Of a stretch of 9,409 nt of DNA, positions 1 through 6,637 are shown piece after piece. The notes under the pieces were generated by a model that saw nothing but the letters and a program-made list of their open reading frames with translations, was not told the DNA's origin and searched no databases. Location of the stretch: assembly GCA_050943215.1 (NCBI GenBank), contig JBMNOU010000064.1:1-9409 (forward strand), given 5' to 3'. Position 1 is the stretch's first letter; the number at the start of each line of letters is the position of its first letter. Origin of the DNA: JBMNOU01 sp050943215 (GTDB lineage: Bacteria > Bacillota > Clostridia > Christensenellales > SZUA-584). The translations under genes and the position numbers were made by a program.

Positions 1-606
1 CATTATCCAAAATACAATCCTGACAATGCCAAAACGGACACAAAACAGCTTGTTGATGTTGAAAAAATAAACAATGGCGACCTGATTTTTCAAACCTCAC
101 TTTCCGGACAAAGCAAAGCGATACAGCTTGCAACAAAGTCAAAATATTCTCATTGTGGAATTATTTACAGTTACAACGGAAAATTCTACGTTTTTGAAGC
201 CGTTCAACCTGTAAAGTCAACCCCGCTTGACCAATGGATTGCACGTGGTAAAGACGCTCATTATGTGATCAAACGTCTTAAAAATGCCGATCAAATATTG
301 ACTGCCGAAACGCTTCGGAGACTGAAACAGGAAGGAGAAAAATTTAAAGGCAAAGACTATGATCTCGCTTTTGAATGGTCGGACGACAAAATTTATTGCT
401 CGGAACTCAGTTGGAAAATTTATCAACGCGCCACGGGGATCGAAATAGGAAAATTTCAGAAACTTGGTGACTTTGACTTGACACACGATATGGTCAGACA
501 AAAAATAGAAGAGCGTTATGGTGACAATATCCCAACAGATGAAATTGTGATTTCACCGGCAGCCATTTTTGAAAGCAACCTTTTAATCAAAGTAAAAGAA
601 AACTAA
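1..606 (+). CDS. YiiX/YaeF-type permuted papain-like hydrolase (peptidase C92-like), 5' end missing
   Basis: The reading frame is open from base 1 and stops at TAA 604-606, giving about 201 residues; the start and any signal peptide lie outside the window. The visible protein has the hallmarks of the YiiX-like permuted NlpC/P60 (papain-fold) family: a GDLIFQTS strand near residue 26, SKYSHCGII with the presumed catalytic His at residue 51, FEAVQPVKSTPL near 70, and IYCSELSWKIY with the presumed nucleophile Cys at residue 133. In this permuted fold the His lies before the Cys, as seen here. Family members are thought to act on amide or thioester bonds of cell-envelope or lipid substrates, but the substrate of this one is unknown. 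The C-terminal half (GKDYDLAFEWSDD, IGKFQKLGDFDL, ISPAAIFES) is full length for the family. No functional link to the downstream peptide-type genes is visible. Confidence 0.85.
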   Translation, partial: HYPKYNPDNAKTDTKQLVDVEKINNGDLIFQTSLSGQSKAIQLATKSKYSHCGIIYSYNGKFYVFEAVQPVKSTPLDQWIARGKDAHYVIKRLKNADQILTAETLRRLKQEGEKFKGKDYDLAFEWSDDKIYCSELSWKIYQRATGIEIGKFQKLGDFDLTHDMVRQKIEERYGDNIPTDEIVISPAAIFESNLLIKVKEN

Positions 607-610
607 TAAA

Positions 611-630
611 AGCGGCGAAAGTTAGCCGCT
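611..630. other. Short inverted repeat after the YiiX-like gene
   Basis: AGCGGC (611-616) and GCCGCT (625-630) form a perfect 6-bp stem with an 8-nt loop, starting 4 bases after the stop codon. No T-run follows, so it is a poor intrinsic terminator by itself; it may stabilise the mRNA 3' end. Together with GTTAGGT at 661-667 it also gives the spacer a faint resemblance to an integron attC site, treated as a separate finding. Confidence 0.3.
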
Positions 631-687
631 AGCGAGCACAGTCACCTTATACACTCGACCGTTAGGTACGATTAGAATCACACCAAC

Positions 688-1383
688 ATGAAAAAACACC
701 TTCTCTTAATTTCTGTACTAATACTTGCATCATGTTCTCTCTCTAACCGTACTATAGGACACAATGTTCAAGTTAGCGAGAGGTTCATTACCGATACTAT
801 TGACGGGGTCTATATTCCGGTCGATCTTGACGACTGTTTCAAGCAAATTGATGGTTTTTGGAATGACTCCACTAAAACAGAAATCAAAAATTGGAGTGAA
901 GATGAATTGATTGCCAATACTCATTTCGGGTTTGGAATGTGGATTAGAAATAATTGGTGCTTATGGGGTGGTTCAAGACTTTCAAAGTATTTTAATGGCC
1001 TGGGTATATTTCATCCGGATGATATGTCGAGTATCATATTGACTAGTTATCACAGATATTTAAATGGTGAAGACATCAGACTTCAACAACAGATTGATCA
1101 TCACAAAGCATACTGGTTGGTAATGCAAGAACCTGAAAGGAAATCTTATCCCAAAGGCGTTTACAGGATCAAGTTTGGTACCAGGATGCTCTATAACTTA
1201 AAAGAGAACAATATGCCGGGGTGTGTCCATATCCAAACTAACTCAAAAACAGATGATACCTGGATATATGACTATCACTTTGGATGGAAAAAGCTTACCA
1301 TAGAAGAATTCGACGAACTAAAAACTGCTGATCCAAATCAAATAGAAGAATTATTGTCCAAACTCTTTAATAAAAATAATTAA
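688..1383 (+). CDS. Lipoprotein with DUF6794-like domain
   Basis: This encodes 231 residues. It starts with two Lys, a hydrophobic stretch and a lipobox ending LAS-Cys16, so it should be lipidated and envelope-anchored. Residues about 41-130 match what I recall of the DUF6794 family: YIPVDLDDCFKQ, DELI, GFGMWIRNNW (81-90), LWGGSRL, then HPDDMSSIILTSYHRYLN. The function of this family is unknown to me. The C-terminal part (about 145-231) ends in a charged helix-like tail (EEFDEL...IEELLSKLF) and has no motif I recognise. The ATG at 688 is chosen because it gives a complete signal peptide. The gene stands alone, 81 bp after the YiiX-like gene, and is followed at once by a strong inverted repeat. 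It is visibly more AT-rich than the genes after 2857. The lipoprotein call is firm; the DUF assignment rests on memory of the motif. Confidence 0.75.
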   Translation: MKKHLLLISVLILASCSLSNRTIGHNVQVSERFITDTIDGVYIPVDLDDCFKQIDGFWNDSTKTEIKNWSEDELIANTHFGFGMWIRNNWCLWGGSRLSKYFNGLGIFHPDDMSSIILTSYHRYLNGEDIRLQQQIDHHKAYWLVMQEPERKSYPKGVYRIKFGTRMLYNLKENNMPGCVHIQTNSKTDDTWIYDYHFGWKKLTIEEFDELKTADPNQIEELLSKLFNKNN

Positions 1384-1421
1384 CTACGCCTAAAGAACTG
1401 GAATAGACCCTAGGCGTAGTT
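1382..1421 (+). terminator. Perfect 11-bp inverted repeat at the end of the lipoprotein gene
   Basis: AACTACGCCTA (1382-1392) and TAGGCGTAGTT (1411-1421) are exact reverse complements separated by 18 nt, and the left arm overlaps the TAA stop codon. This is the expected place for a transcription terminator or mRNA 3' stabiliser. The following T-run is very short (TTTC), and the loop is long for a classic rho-independent terminator, so it may work in another way. The next gene is convergent, so the element lies in a natural termination zone. Confidence 0.55.
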
Positions 1422-1515
1422 TCGACTTCAACTTGTTTGAGCTCTATGACAATTTTCTCAGCGGTAGCTCACTTACTTAACTTATTTTCCCAAAAGTATC
1501 CTAGATTATGATATT

Positions 1516-2529
1516 TTAATACGGAGCCGAAACCTGGAAGTCAGGCCATACGGTATATAGATGGTAAACTTTTCCTTTAGTTACTGTTTTTGTTCCAGGT
1601 GTCCCAGGATACAGAAAGTCACCAGTACCATCAGGGAATTCAATCCCCCCATACAATTTAGGAATGCTGGTATCACTTGCTACCCAACGGTAAAAAATAA
1701 TAGAAGCATTTGCTGCTAACTTGTGCCCGAATAAAGGGTTACCTTCTTCGTTTATATATAAATCTAACTCAATTAAGTCAGAATTAGAAGAAGAGAAAGT
1801 ATGGCTAGAAAAATTAAATGATGTAATAAAATTATCAATGTCATTTCCATTATATACCCAATCAATAAATGGCGCTATACCAATGTATTTTGGTAAATCA
1901 ATCGGATCACTGCTGTTGTTTTTAAAATGTAATGCCATTATCCACCCCGCATGTATTAGGTCGATTGGCCCTATATCAGGAGTTGCTGTGTTGGCAATAT
2001 TTGCTTTTTGGAAATAGAGCATTGGGCGAGGTATACCTCTTTGAGTGGTAGGATTGAGTTGATCTAATGTGACACAGTAACTTTCATATTGTTCTAAATC
2101 GTATATTTTCGTGCCGGGTCGAAAACGACCGCCATCGCTATTATTACCATTTGTTTTTTGATAAACAACATATAGGTTGAAAGTTGCATCGGGGGGAATT
2201 TGGGTGGGAATAGAAAAAGTAAAATTAGCAGTTTTACCACTGGTACTTATGCTATTTGGGTCAATATTGGCATCTACGTGATAATAATTAGCGTTGTATT
2301 CAAAGCAGAGCATCAGTTTATCTGTTGTCTCCCATTTGAGGATTAAGCCATGAGGCGTTCCGGAATCGGGCGTAAGAGATATACGGGTAGCAGCGTCATC
2401 CTCAGGAGAAGTCATGGTAACCGAGACTGTAACCATTTTAGGTTCAACCTCTATTTCTATATTTTCCTTCGCGCAGCCTGTTAAAATTAGGGCGAAGAGC
2501 GCAGCAATAATTGATAATTTAGTCTTCAT
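1516..2529 (-). CDS. Fimbrillin-family lipoprotein (Mfa/FimA-like N-terminal domain)
   Basis: This encodes 337 residues. The N-terminus is Lys-rich, then hydrophobic, with lipobox ILTG-Cys19, so it should be exported and lipidated. Residues 31-75 carry the fimbrillin-type opening: MVTVSVTM, a TRISLTP segment (48-54) and LILKWETTDKLML (62-74), the pattern 'TR..L...L.W...D.L.L' typical of fimbrillin-like proteins of Bacteroidales. The middle is beta-rich with many Asn/Thr residues and the end is GKVYHLYTVWPDF. Such proteins are pilus subunits or tip and surface-adhesin components, often matured by arginine-specific proteolysis; I see no decisive maturation site. The gene lies 22 nt after the stop of the 42-residue peptide at 2552-2680 and is probably cotranscribed with it. 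The fimbrillin family call is good; whether it assembles into fimbriae is unknown. Confidence 0.8.
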   Translation of the reverse strand: MKTKLSIIAALFALILTGCAKENIEIEVEPKMVTVSVTMTSPEDDAATRISLTPDSGTPHGLILKWETTDKLMLCFEYNANYYHVDANIDPNSISTSGKTANFTFSIPTQIPPDATFNLYVVYQKTNGNNSDGGRFRPGTKIYDLEQYESYCVTLDQLNPTTQRGIPRPMLYFQKANIANTATPDIGPIDLIHAGWIMALHFKNNSSDPIDLPKYIGIAPFIDWVYNGNDIDNFITSFNFSSHTFSSSNSDLIELDLYINEEGNPLFGHKLAANASIIFYRWVASDTSIPKLYGGIEFPDGTGDFLYPGTPGTKTVTKGKVYHLYTVWPDFQVSAPY

Positions 2530-2551
2530 AATTGTAGGTTTTAAGAGTTAA

Positions 2552-2680
2552 TTACCAATTTTCGCCCGGCATATCTTTTAAACTACCGGTTGTTAAGAGG
2601 TTTTGGGTCAGTGCGATATCGATAATCTCGATATCGGGCGCAACATATCGTTCCGCTGATTGGAATTCTTTTGTGTTCAT
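2552..2680 (-). CDS. Small 42-residue peptide, candidate RiPP-type precursor
   Basis: A short ORF on the minus strand starts at ATG 2678-2680 and stops at TAA 2552-2554. It begins MNTKEFQSAERYVAPDIEII and ends LTQNLLTTGSLKDMPGENW. I call it real for three reasons. A perfect TAGATTTG promoter box lies about 28-35 nt before the ATG. It sits 22 nt upstream of the fimbrillin gene. Its C-terminal half is repeated in a second, otherwise unrelated place (9330-9409: LTQNILT, Ser-Leu-x-Asp, Gly-rich end, terminal Trp). YVAPDI (residues 12-17) fits YxxPx(L/I), the motif that PqqD-type recognition domains read in lasso leaders, and a PqqD-like gene is 4.5 kb away. Short YxxP-containing peptides are common beside fimbrillin genes in Bacteroidales as I recall, so a role tied to the fimbrillin is the main alternative. 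No signal peptide or double-glycine leader is present. Confidence 0.7.
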   Translation of the reverse strand: MNTKEFQSAERYVAPDIEIIDIALTQNLLTTGSLKDMPGENW

Positions 2681-2707
2681 AATCAATGAGATTTTTCTAC
2701 CAGTATG

Positions 2708-2715
2708 CAAATCTA
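2708..2715 (-). promoter_or_regulatory. Bacteroidota -7 box for the peptide-fimbrillin unit
   Basis: On the minus strand 2715-2708 reads TAGATTTG, an exact match to the Bacteroidota sigma-ABfr -7 consensus TAnnTTTG. It would start transcription near 2701, about 20 nt before the ATG of the small peptide. There is no clean TTG at -33; the nearest T-rich element is GGTTT about 19 nt upstream. The position suggests that peptide and fimbrillin form their own transcription unit even though they lie downstream of, and in line with, the ABC transporter gene. Confidence 0.5.
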
Positions 2716-2776
2716 GTAATTATTTCCATACGATAAACCAGATTGATTAAATATTTTCAGCTCTGAGTTCTGAGAG

Positions 2777-2846
2777 GCTACCGGATAGAGGTGCGATAAT
2801 GTCACATCTATATATGCCTGATACCAAAAAATCTCTTGCCGGTAGC
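2777..2846. repeat. Widely spaced 8-bp inverted repeat after the ABC transporter gene
   Basis: GCTACCGG (2777-2784) and CCGGTAGC (2839-2846) are exact reverse complements 54 nt apart, just beyond the stop of the minus-strand ABC gene. Between them, 2786-2810 can form a small imperfect hairpin (TAGA/TCTA and GTG/CAC with one mismatch). This could be a branched 3' structure that ends or stabilises the transporter mRNA. There is no T-run, so a rho-independent terminator is not supported. The rest of 2681-2856 holds the promoter box described separately and no convincing gene. Confidence 0.3.
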
Positions 2847-2856
2847 AATAACTAAT

Positions 2857-4485
2857 TTACTTAGATGTCAAATGATAGCGGTAGTCGCAGAAGTCGGCCA
2901 CTTCCTTGCTATGGGTGATAAAAATAGCAATCCTATCTTGAAGTCCCGCTTCTAAGTTGTGCAGCAATCTTTTTTCAGTTTCGTTATCGAGTGCTGAAGT
3001 GGCTTCATCAAACAGCAGCACTTTTCCTTTTCGCAGCAGCGCACGGGCAATGGCGATGCGTTGTGCCTGTCCCTCCGAGAGTCCGCCTCCATCTTGTCCC
3101 AGAACAGTATCTAATCCTTCCGGCAGATTGAAAACAAAATCTGCTGCGGCCATCGTGAGCACCCGGTTCAACATGGCATCATCGGCATTTGGGTCTCCCA
3201 ATAGCAGGTTTTCGCGTATCGTGCCGCTGAAAAGCGAACCACCCTGAGGCACATATACGAAATTGGATCGTGTCTGTTCCGAAACATCCAGTGATTGTGT
3301 CTCATCGGAGATGCGGATAGTACCGCTGTCAGGCTTAACCAGTCCGAGCAAAAGTCGTAAAAAGGTAGTTTTGCCTGCGCCCGTCTTTCCGGTCAGGGCC
3401 ACCATCGTACCTGGTTTAGCCGTCATAGAAAACTCATTCAAGACCGGTTTAGTATTGCCCTTGTAGCCAAAAGTCAACCTATCTACGAGAAGAGTAACAT
3501 TTCCCTGCAAGGGAACAGACTCCCCGCTCTCTTCCTTGGCGAAACCGGTGAGGTAAATGAGTCGCTCTATGGATGCTTTTGAGGTGATAAGGGTGGGAAA
3601 GAGTCGCATCAAGTCGTACAGAGGGCGCTGAAGTCTTCCTACCAGCTGTAAATAGGCCGTCATTATGCCAAAGGTAACAATACCTTTTGCCAAGCCGTAC
3701 GCGCCCCATAAGAAGGCGGTAAGGTACCCTCCGCTAAACGCAACACCCATTATCAGATTGGCAACCACTGAAACTCCGGTACGCTTGTCCACGCTGCCGT
3801 GCAGACTCGATTGTAAATCCTGCAGTCGTTCCAGCTCGCTCTCTTGCCGTTCGAAGGTACGGATGACCGGTTGATTTTGCAGGTTCTCCTCCACCATGGA
3901 GGTTATTTGACTTTCACTTTCCTTTATTTCTCGTGTATATTTGTGCATTAAACGATAATAACTTCTACCGAATATAGCGATTATCGGTAGAGCGACACCC
4001 AAGATAATGGCCAGCATGGGGTCTAAGATATATAGCACTACCAGCGCACCTGCAAATTGTGTGGCGGCAACAATACAGAGGGGAATCGAGGTTACCATCA
4101 CACTCACCACATCGTCACTATCCTTGATAAAACGTGTCAGCATATCCCCGCTATGCAGCAATGAGAGCTCCTGCCATCGGGTGTAAAGTAATTGTGAAAA
4201 GAGGTTGTAACGGATAGCATTTCCCAGTTTCACCTCCGTCATTCTCCTCAGCCGAATATCCATAGCGCGAAAGAGTATGGTAAGGGCCATAAACAGAATA
4301 AGCAACAGGGCGTAATGCATCAGCTCTCCCTCTCTTGCCTTGGTGGCAATATCGATTAGCTGTTTGGAGCACCAGACAAAAGCGAGCGAAAAGAAGACCC
4401 CTAATAATCCCAGCAGGACAATAAGCGCTATTCGGAGCCGGAAACCCCTGGTAATGGAGCGGATAAAAGAGAGCGTTGTCTTCAT
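2857..4485 (-). CDS. ABC half-transporter, fused membrane and ATPase domains
   Basis: This encodes 542 residues, a usual length for a half-size exporter that works as a homodimer in the inner membrane. Residues 1-310 form the transmembrane domain with about six hydrophobic segments (near 19-38, 57-73, 131-151, 157-173, 238-262 and 268-283). Residues 330-542 are the ATPase: Walker A GKTGAGKT (366-373), Q-loop Gln414 in VYVPQGG, signature LSEGQ (469-473), Walker B KVLLFDE (488-494), D-loop SALD (497-500) and switch His525. All key residues are intact. There is no N-terminal C39 peptidase domain, so it cannot itself remove a double-glycine leader. The ATG at 4485 is followed directly by a basic-amphipathic segment. 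It is divergent from the nucleotidyltransferase-kinase-peptidase-PqqD run, and I infer it exports the product of that system; a generic lipid or drug exporter is the alternative. Confidence 0.9.
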   Translation of the reverse strand: MKTTLSFIRSITRGFRLRIALIVLLGLLGVFFSLAFVWCSKQLIDIATKAREGELMHYALLLILFMALTILFRAMDIRLRRMTEVKLGNAIRYNLFSQLLYTRWQELSLLHSGDMLTRFIKDSDDVVSVMVTSIPLCIVAATQFAGALVVLYILDPMLAIILGVALPIIAIFGRSYYRLMHKYTREIKESESQITSMVEENLQNQPVIRTFERQESELERLQDLQSSLHGSVDKRTGVSVVANLIMGVAFSGGYLTAFLWGAYGLAKGIVTFGIMTAYLQLVGRLQRPLYDLMRLFPTLITSKASIERLIYLTGFAKEESGESVPLQGNVTLLVDRLTFGYKGNTKPVLNEFSMTAKPGTMVALTGKTGAGKTTFLRLLLGLVKPDSGTIRISDETQSLDVSEQTRSNFVYVPQGGSLFSGTIRENLLLGDPNADDAMLNRVLTMAAADFVFNLPEGLDTVLGQDGGGLSEGQAQRIAIARALLRKGKVLLFDEATSALDNETEKRLLHNLEAGLQDRIAIFITHSKEVADFCDYRYHLTSK

Positions 4486-4515
4486 ATATCGTAGGAATTA
4501 ATGCCTATTACACTA

Positions 4516-4523
4516 CAAAGGTA
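4516..4523 (-). promoter_or_regulatory. Bacteroidota -7 box for the ABC transporter gene
   Basis: On the minus strand 4523-4516 reads TACCTTTG, an exact TAnnTTTG match lying 31-38 nt before the ATG at 4485. It sits back to back with the plus-strand box at 4569-4576, so the 4486-4606 gap is a compact divergent promoter region. No clear TTG is found at -33. Confidence 0.5.
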
Positions 4524-4568
4524 ATAAAAATGTGTGAGTGGACTTTTTTATGATTCGCTAAAAGACTT

Positions 4569-4588
4569 TATCTTTGTAATTACATTTG
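4569..4588 (+). promoter_or_regulatory. Tandem Bacteroidota -7 boxes for the four-gene run
   Basis: Two exact TAnnTTTG matches lie 12 nt apart: TATCTTTG (4569-4576) and TACATTTG (4581-4588). The first would place the transcript start near 4583 and leave a leader of about 24 nt before the ATG at 4607, which is plausible. The second would leave a very short leader. The boxes overlap a possible TTG start at 4586, which argues that translation begins at ATG 4607 instead. Confidence 0.5.
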
Positions 4589-4606
4589 TATAAAAACAAT
4601 ATAACG

Positions 4607-5725
4607 ATGTCGACCACGGAACGTACCGCAAACTCCTATTTCCTGCACCTGTTAAGTGCGGCCATTTGGGACCGTACGCTTGAAGCGCATGTTTTCGAGG
4701 GGATTGACAAGACGGTTTGGAAGGAGATAGCTAATCTGGCCTATAAGCAGAGCGTGAGAGCACTTATCGCTGATAAGGTGCTATCACTTCCGGCGCAGTG
4801 CCTCCCTCCGAGCGACATCACGTTGCGGTTTATTTCTGTGGTCGAGCAGACAAAGCAAGTGAACCGTAAAATGATAGACCTGCTGAAAGAGCTGCAGGTG
4901 GAATATATGCGGGAAGGTTTCCCCTTTCTCTTGCTGAAAGGGTTGGCCAACGGTGTTAACTATCCTGAGCCGTTGCTGAGGAATCCTGGCGATATCGATC
5001 TGCTGTTATATGTTAAAGGCGATTACGAGCGTGCAAATGAATGGCTCACCCAAAAGGGTGTGGAAATTGAACATGGCGGGGCTGTACACAATATTTACAT
5101 TCGCAATGGTATTGCTGTGGAAAATCATAGCCACTCAACCTATTTCAGCAACTGGCGGTACAATCGTAGGTTTAAAAGGGTTGAGAAGGATGTTTTGAAA
5201 AAAGGGGAATTTGCTACCGTAGAGCTTGATAGCGATTTTTTGGTACCGGTATTGCCCGTGACATTCAATGCTTTCTTTCTGTTCCAGCACCTATTCATTC
5301 ATTTCGTGAACCTCGGAGTGGGAGTGCGGCAGATCTGCGACTGGGTGTTGTTTATGCATAAACATAGGGCAGAAATAGATAGCGATGAGTTCACCCGTCT
5401 CGCCACGGACTTCGCCTTACTCTATCCTATGCAGCTCTTCTCTCGTATTGCCGTGGATCACTTGGGAGCACCTGAGTCGATATTCCCGTTTCCGATGATT
5501 TCCAACAATCGCCACGCAGAAATGGTAATGCACGATATCATGGAGAGCGGGAACTTCGGGTTTCATAAGCCGGGTAAAAAACGTCCCAAAGAGAAGTTGG
5601 CGGGTATGTGGTTTTCGTATGTCGGCACGATAAAGCGCTCAATAAAATTTGGCTCCATTTCACCGCAACATTGTGCTGTGCTCCCCTTAACAAGGTTAAT
5701 CTATCGACTTAAAAAAGAGTTTTAA
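4607..5725 (+). CDS. NTP_transf_5-family nucleotidyltransferase
   Basis: With the ATG at 4607 the protein has 372 residues. A TTG at 4586 would add seven residues, but it lies inside a promoter box, so I prefer 4607. The core is that of the 'uncharacterised nucleotidyltransferase' (NTP_transf_5) family: LLLKG (108-112), YPEPLLRNPGDIDLLL (119-134) with the metal-binding pair Asp129 and Asp131, then an acidic VENHSH segment (171-176) that may supply the third carboxylate, and RQICDW (241-246). Members are found in peptide and polysaccharide loci, including lasso-peptide clusters, where they are thought to modify the product or a carrier; no reaction is established here. It is the first gene of the run and ends 6 nt before the kinase-like gene. 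A catalytically competent enzyme is likely, with unknown substrate. Confidence 0.8.
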   Translation: MSTTERTANSYFLHLLSAAIWDRTLEAHVFEGIDKTVWKEIANLAYKQSVRALIADKVLSLPAQCLPPSDITLRFISVVEQTKQVNRKMIDLLKELQVEYMREGFPFLLLKGLANGVNYPEPLLRNPGDIDLLLYVKGDYERANEWLTQKGVEIEHGGAVHNIYIRNGIAVENHSHSTYFSNWRYNRRFKRVEKDVLKKGEFATVELDSDFLVPVLPVTFNAFFLFQHLFIHFVNLGVGVRQICDWVLFMHKHRAEIDSDEFTRLATDFALLYPMQLFSRIAVDHLGAPESIFPFPMISNNRHAEMVMHDIMESGNFGFHKPGKKRPKEKLAGMWFSYVGTIKRSIKFGSISPQHCAVLPLTRLIYRLKKEF

Positions 5726-5731
5726 AAATAG

Positions 5732-6637
5732 ATGAATCGTTTATACTATACTATCGCCGGGCACTTGTTGGCCATAGAGACCCCCTCACCTGAGGATACT
5801 GCCAAGCTATTGCCAAATTTCACTCCCTTCCAAGTTACGCTCCCGTTCGCTAACGCTACTCCACCCGATAAATCAGCCCCCTTGATGATTTTCAAAGGAA
5901 ACGAAAAACCGGAGAAACCGGACTGCAAGCCGACCGAAAAGGTGTGCTTCGATGGAGTGATGTTCAACATTTACCACCAAGATGGTAGAATATGGGTTGA
6001 AATGGAGGTTGGCGGAGTGGAATATATAATGCTTGCGTCGGCAGATAAAAGGAGCTATAGAAGCAACCTATCTTTAATCGACCCGAAGGAGCAATTTTTC
6101 GCAAATGCTTTTCTGCGCATCGCCTTTTTACTGGCTGTGGCACCCTACCGAACCCTGAAGTTTCATGCCTCGGTAATCGAGAAAGGGGGTAAAGCTTTGA
6201 TTTTCCTGGGTGAGAGCGGTACGGGCAAGAGTACGCACACCAGGCTATGGCTCAAGCATGTGCCGGGATGTTCCCTGGTAAACGACGATGAGCCTATCGT
6301 GCGCATCCTGGATAACGATGAGATACTCGTTTTTGGAGCCCCCTGGAGCGGTGGTACACCCTGCTATCGCAATGTCTCTGCAAAACCGGCTGCTCTCGTA
6401 CTTTTGGAGCAGCATAGCGAAAATATACTCACGGGGCCATTGGGCCTGGAGGCCTACGGCCCATTGTTTCAATCGTCCGCCCTGTTGCAGTCCGATGAGA
6501 GCCACAAGCATAAGGTGGTATCCACGGTGATGGATATCGCTGAAAGAGTGCCGGTCTACAGACTTCGCAATAGGCCCGATCGCGAGGCAGTAGCTCTCTC
6601 CGAGTCTCTTTTGACAGAAAATCCCAATATTTTATGA
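5732..6637 (+). CDS. HPr-kinase-like P-loop serine/threonine kinase
   Basis: This encodes 301 residues. The C-terminal half resembles the HprK catalytic domain: a LKFHAS strand (142-147), P-loop GESGTGKS (160-167, Lys166), NDDEP (184-188, where HprK proteins carry the acidic metal site), FGAPWSG (201-207) and a His/Lys-rich loop near 264-271. The N-terminal 130 residues differ from canonical HprK/P, and no PTS genes are nearby, so control of sugar transport is unlikely. HprK-like proteins of this kind occur beside PqqD-like proteins in RiPP loci, and in paeninodin-type lasso clusters one phosphorylates the precursor's C-terminal Ser. Here the candidate peptides end in Trp but have internal Ser/Thr. 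It starts 6 nt after the nucleotidyltransferase and overlaps the next gene by ATGA, showing translational coupling. The reaction is inferred from family and context. Confidence 0.8.
   Translation: MNRLYYTIAGHLLAIETPSPEDTAKLLPNFTPFQVTLPFANATPPDKSAPLMIFKGNEKPEKPDCKPTEKVCFDGVMFNIYHQDGRIWVEMEVGGVEYIMLASADKRSYRSNLSLIDPKEQFFANAFLRIAFLLAVAPYRTLKFHASVIEKGGKALIFLGESGTGKSTHTRLWLKHVPGCSLVNDDEPIVRILDNDEILVFGAPWSGGTPCYRNVSAKPAALVLLEQHSENILTGPLGLEAYGPLFQSSALLQSDESHKHKVVSTVMDIAERVPVYRLRNRPDREAVALSESLLTENPNIL

Noticed and set aside
1438..1471. TGAGCT/AGCTCA inverted repeat as a terminator for the first fimbrillin gene
   Set aside because: The arms are only 6 bp with a 22-nt loop and no T-run on the minus strand.
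1721..2017. Plus-strand ORF of 98 codons inside the first fimbrillin gene
   Set aside because: It is antisense to a protein with a clear lipobox and family motifs and has no promoter or recognisable product.
3479..3709. Other-frame ORFs inside the ABC transporter gene
   Set aside because: The transporter frame carries every conserved ABC motif over the same bases; the others are shadows.
2857..4485. Peptidase-containing bacteriocin exporter (C39-ABC)
   Set aside because: Residues 1-18 lead straight into the first membrane segment, leaving no room for a C39 domain, and the peptides lack a double-glycine leader.
5732..6637. Canonical HPr kinase/phosphorylase controlling sugar transport
   Set aside because: The N-terminal half does not look like HprK/P, no PTS or HPr gene is nearby, and the gene is translationally linked to a peptidase.
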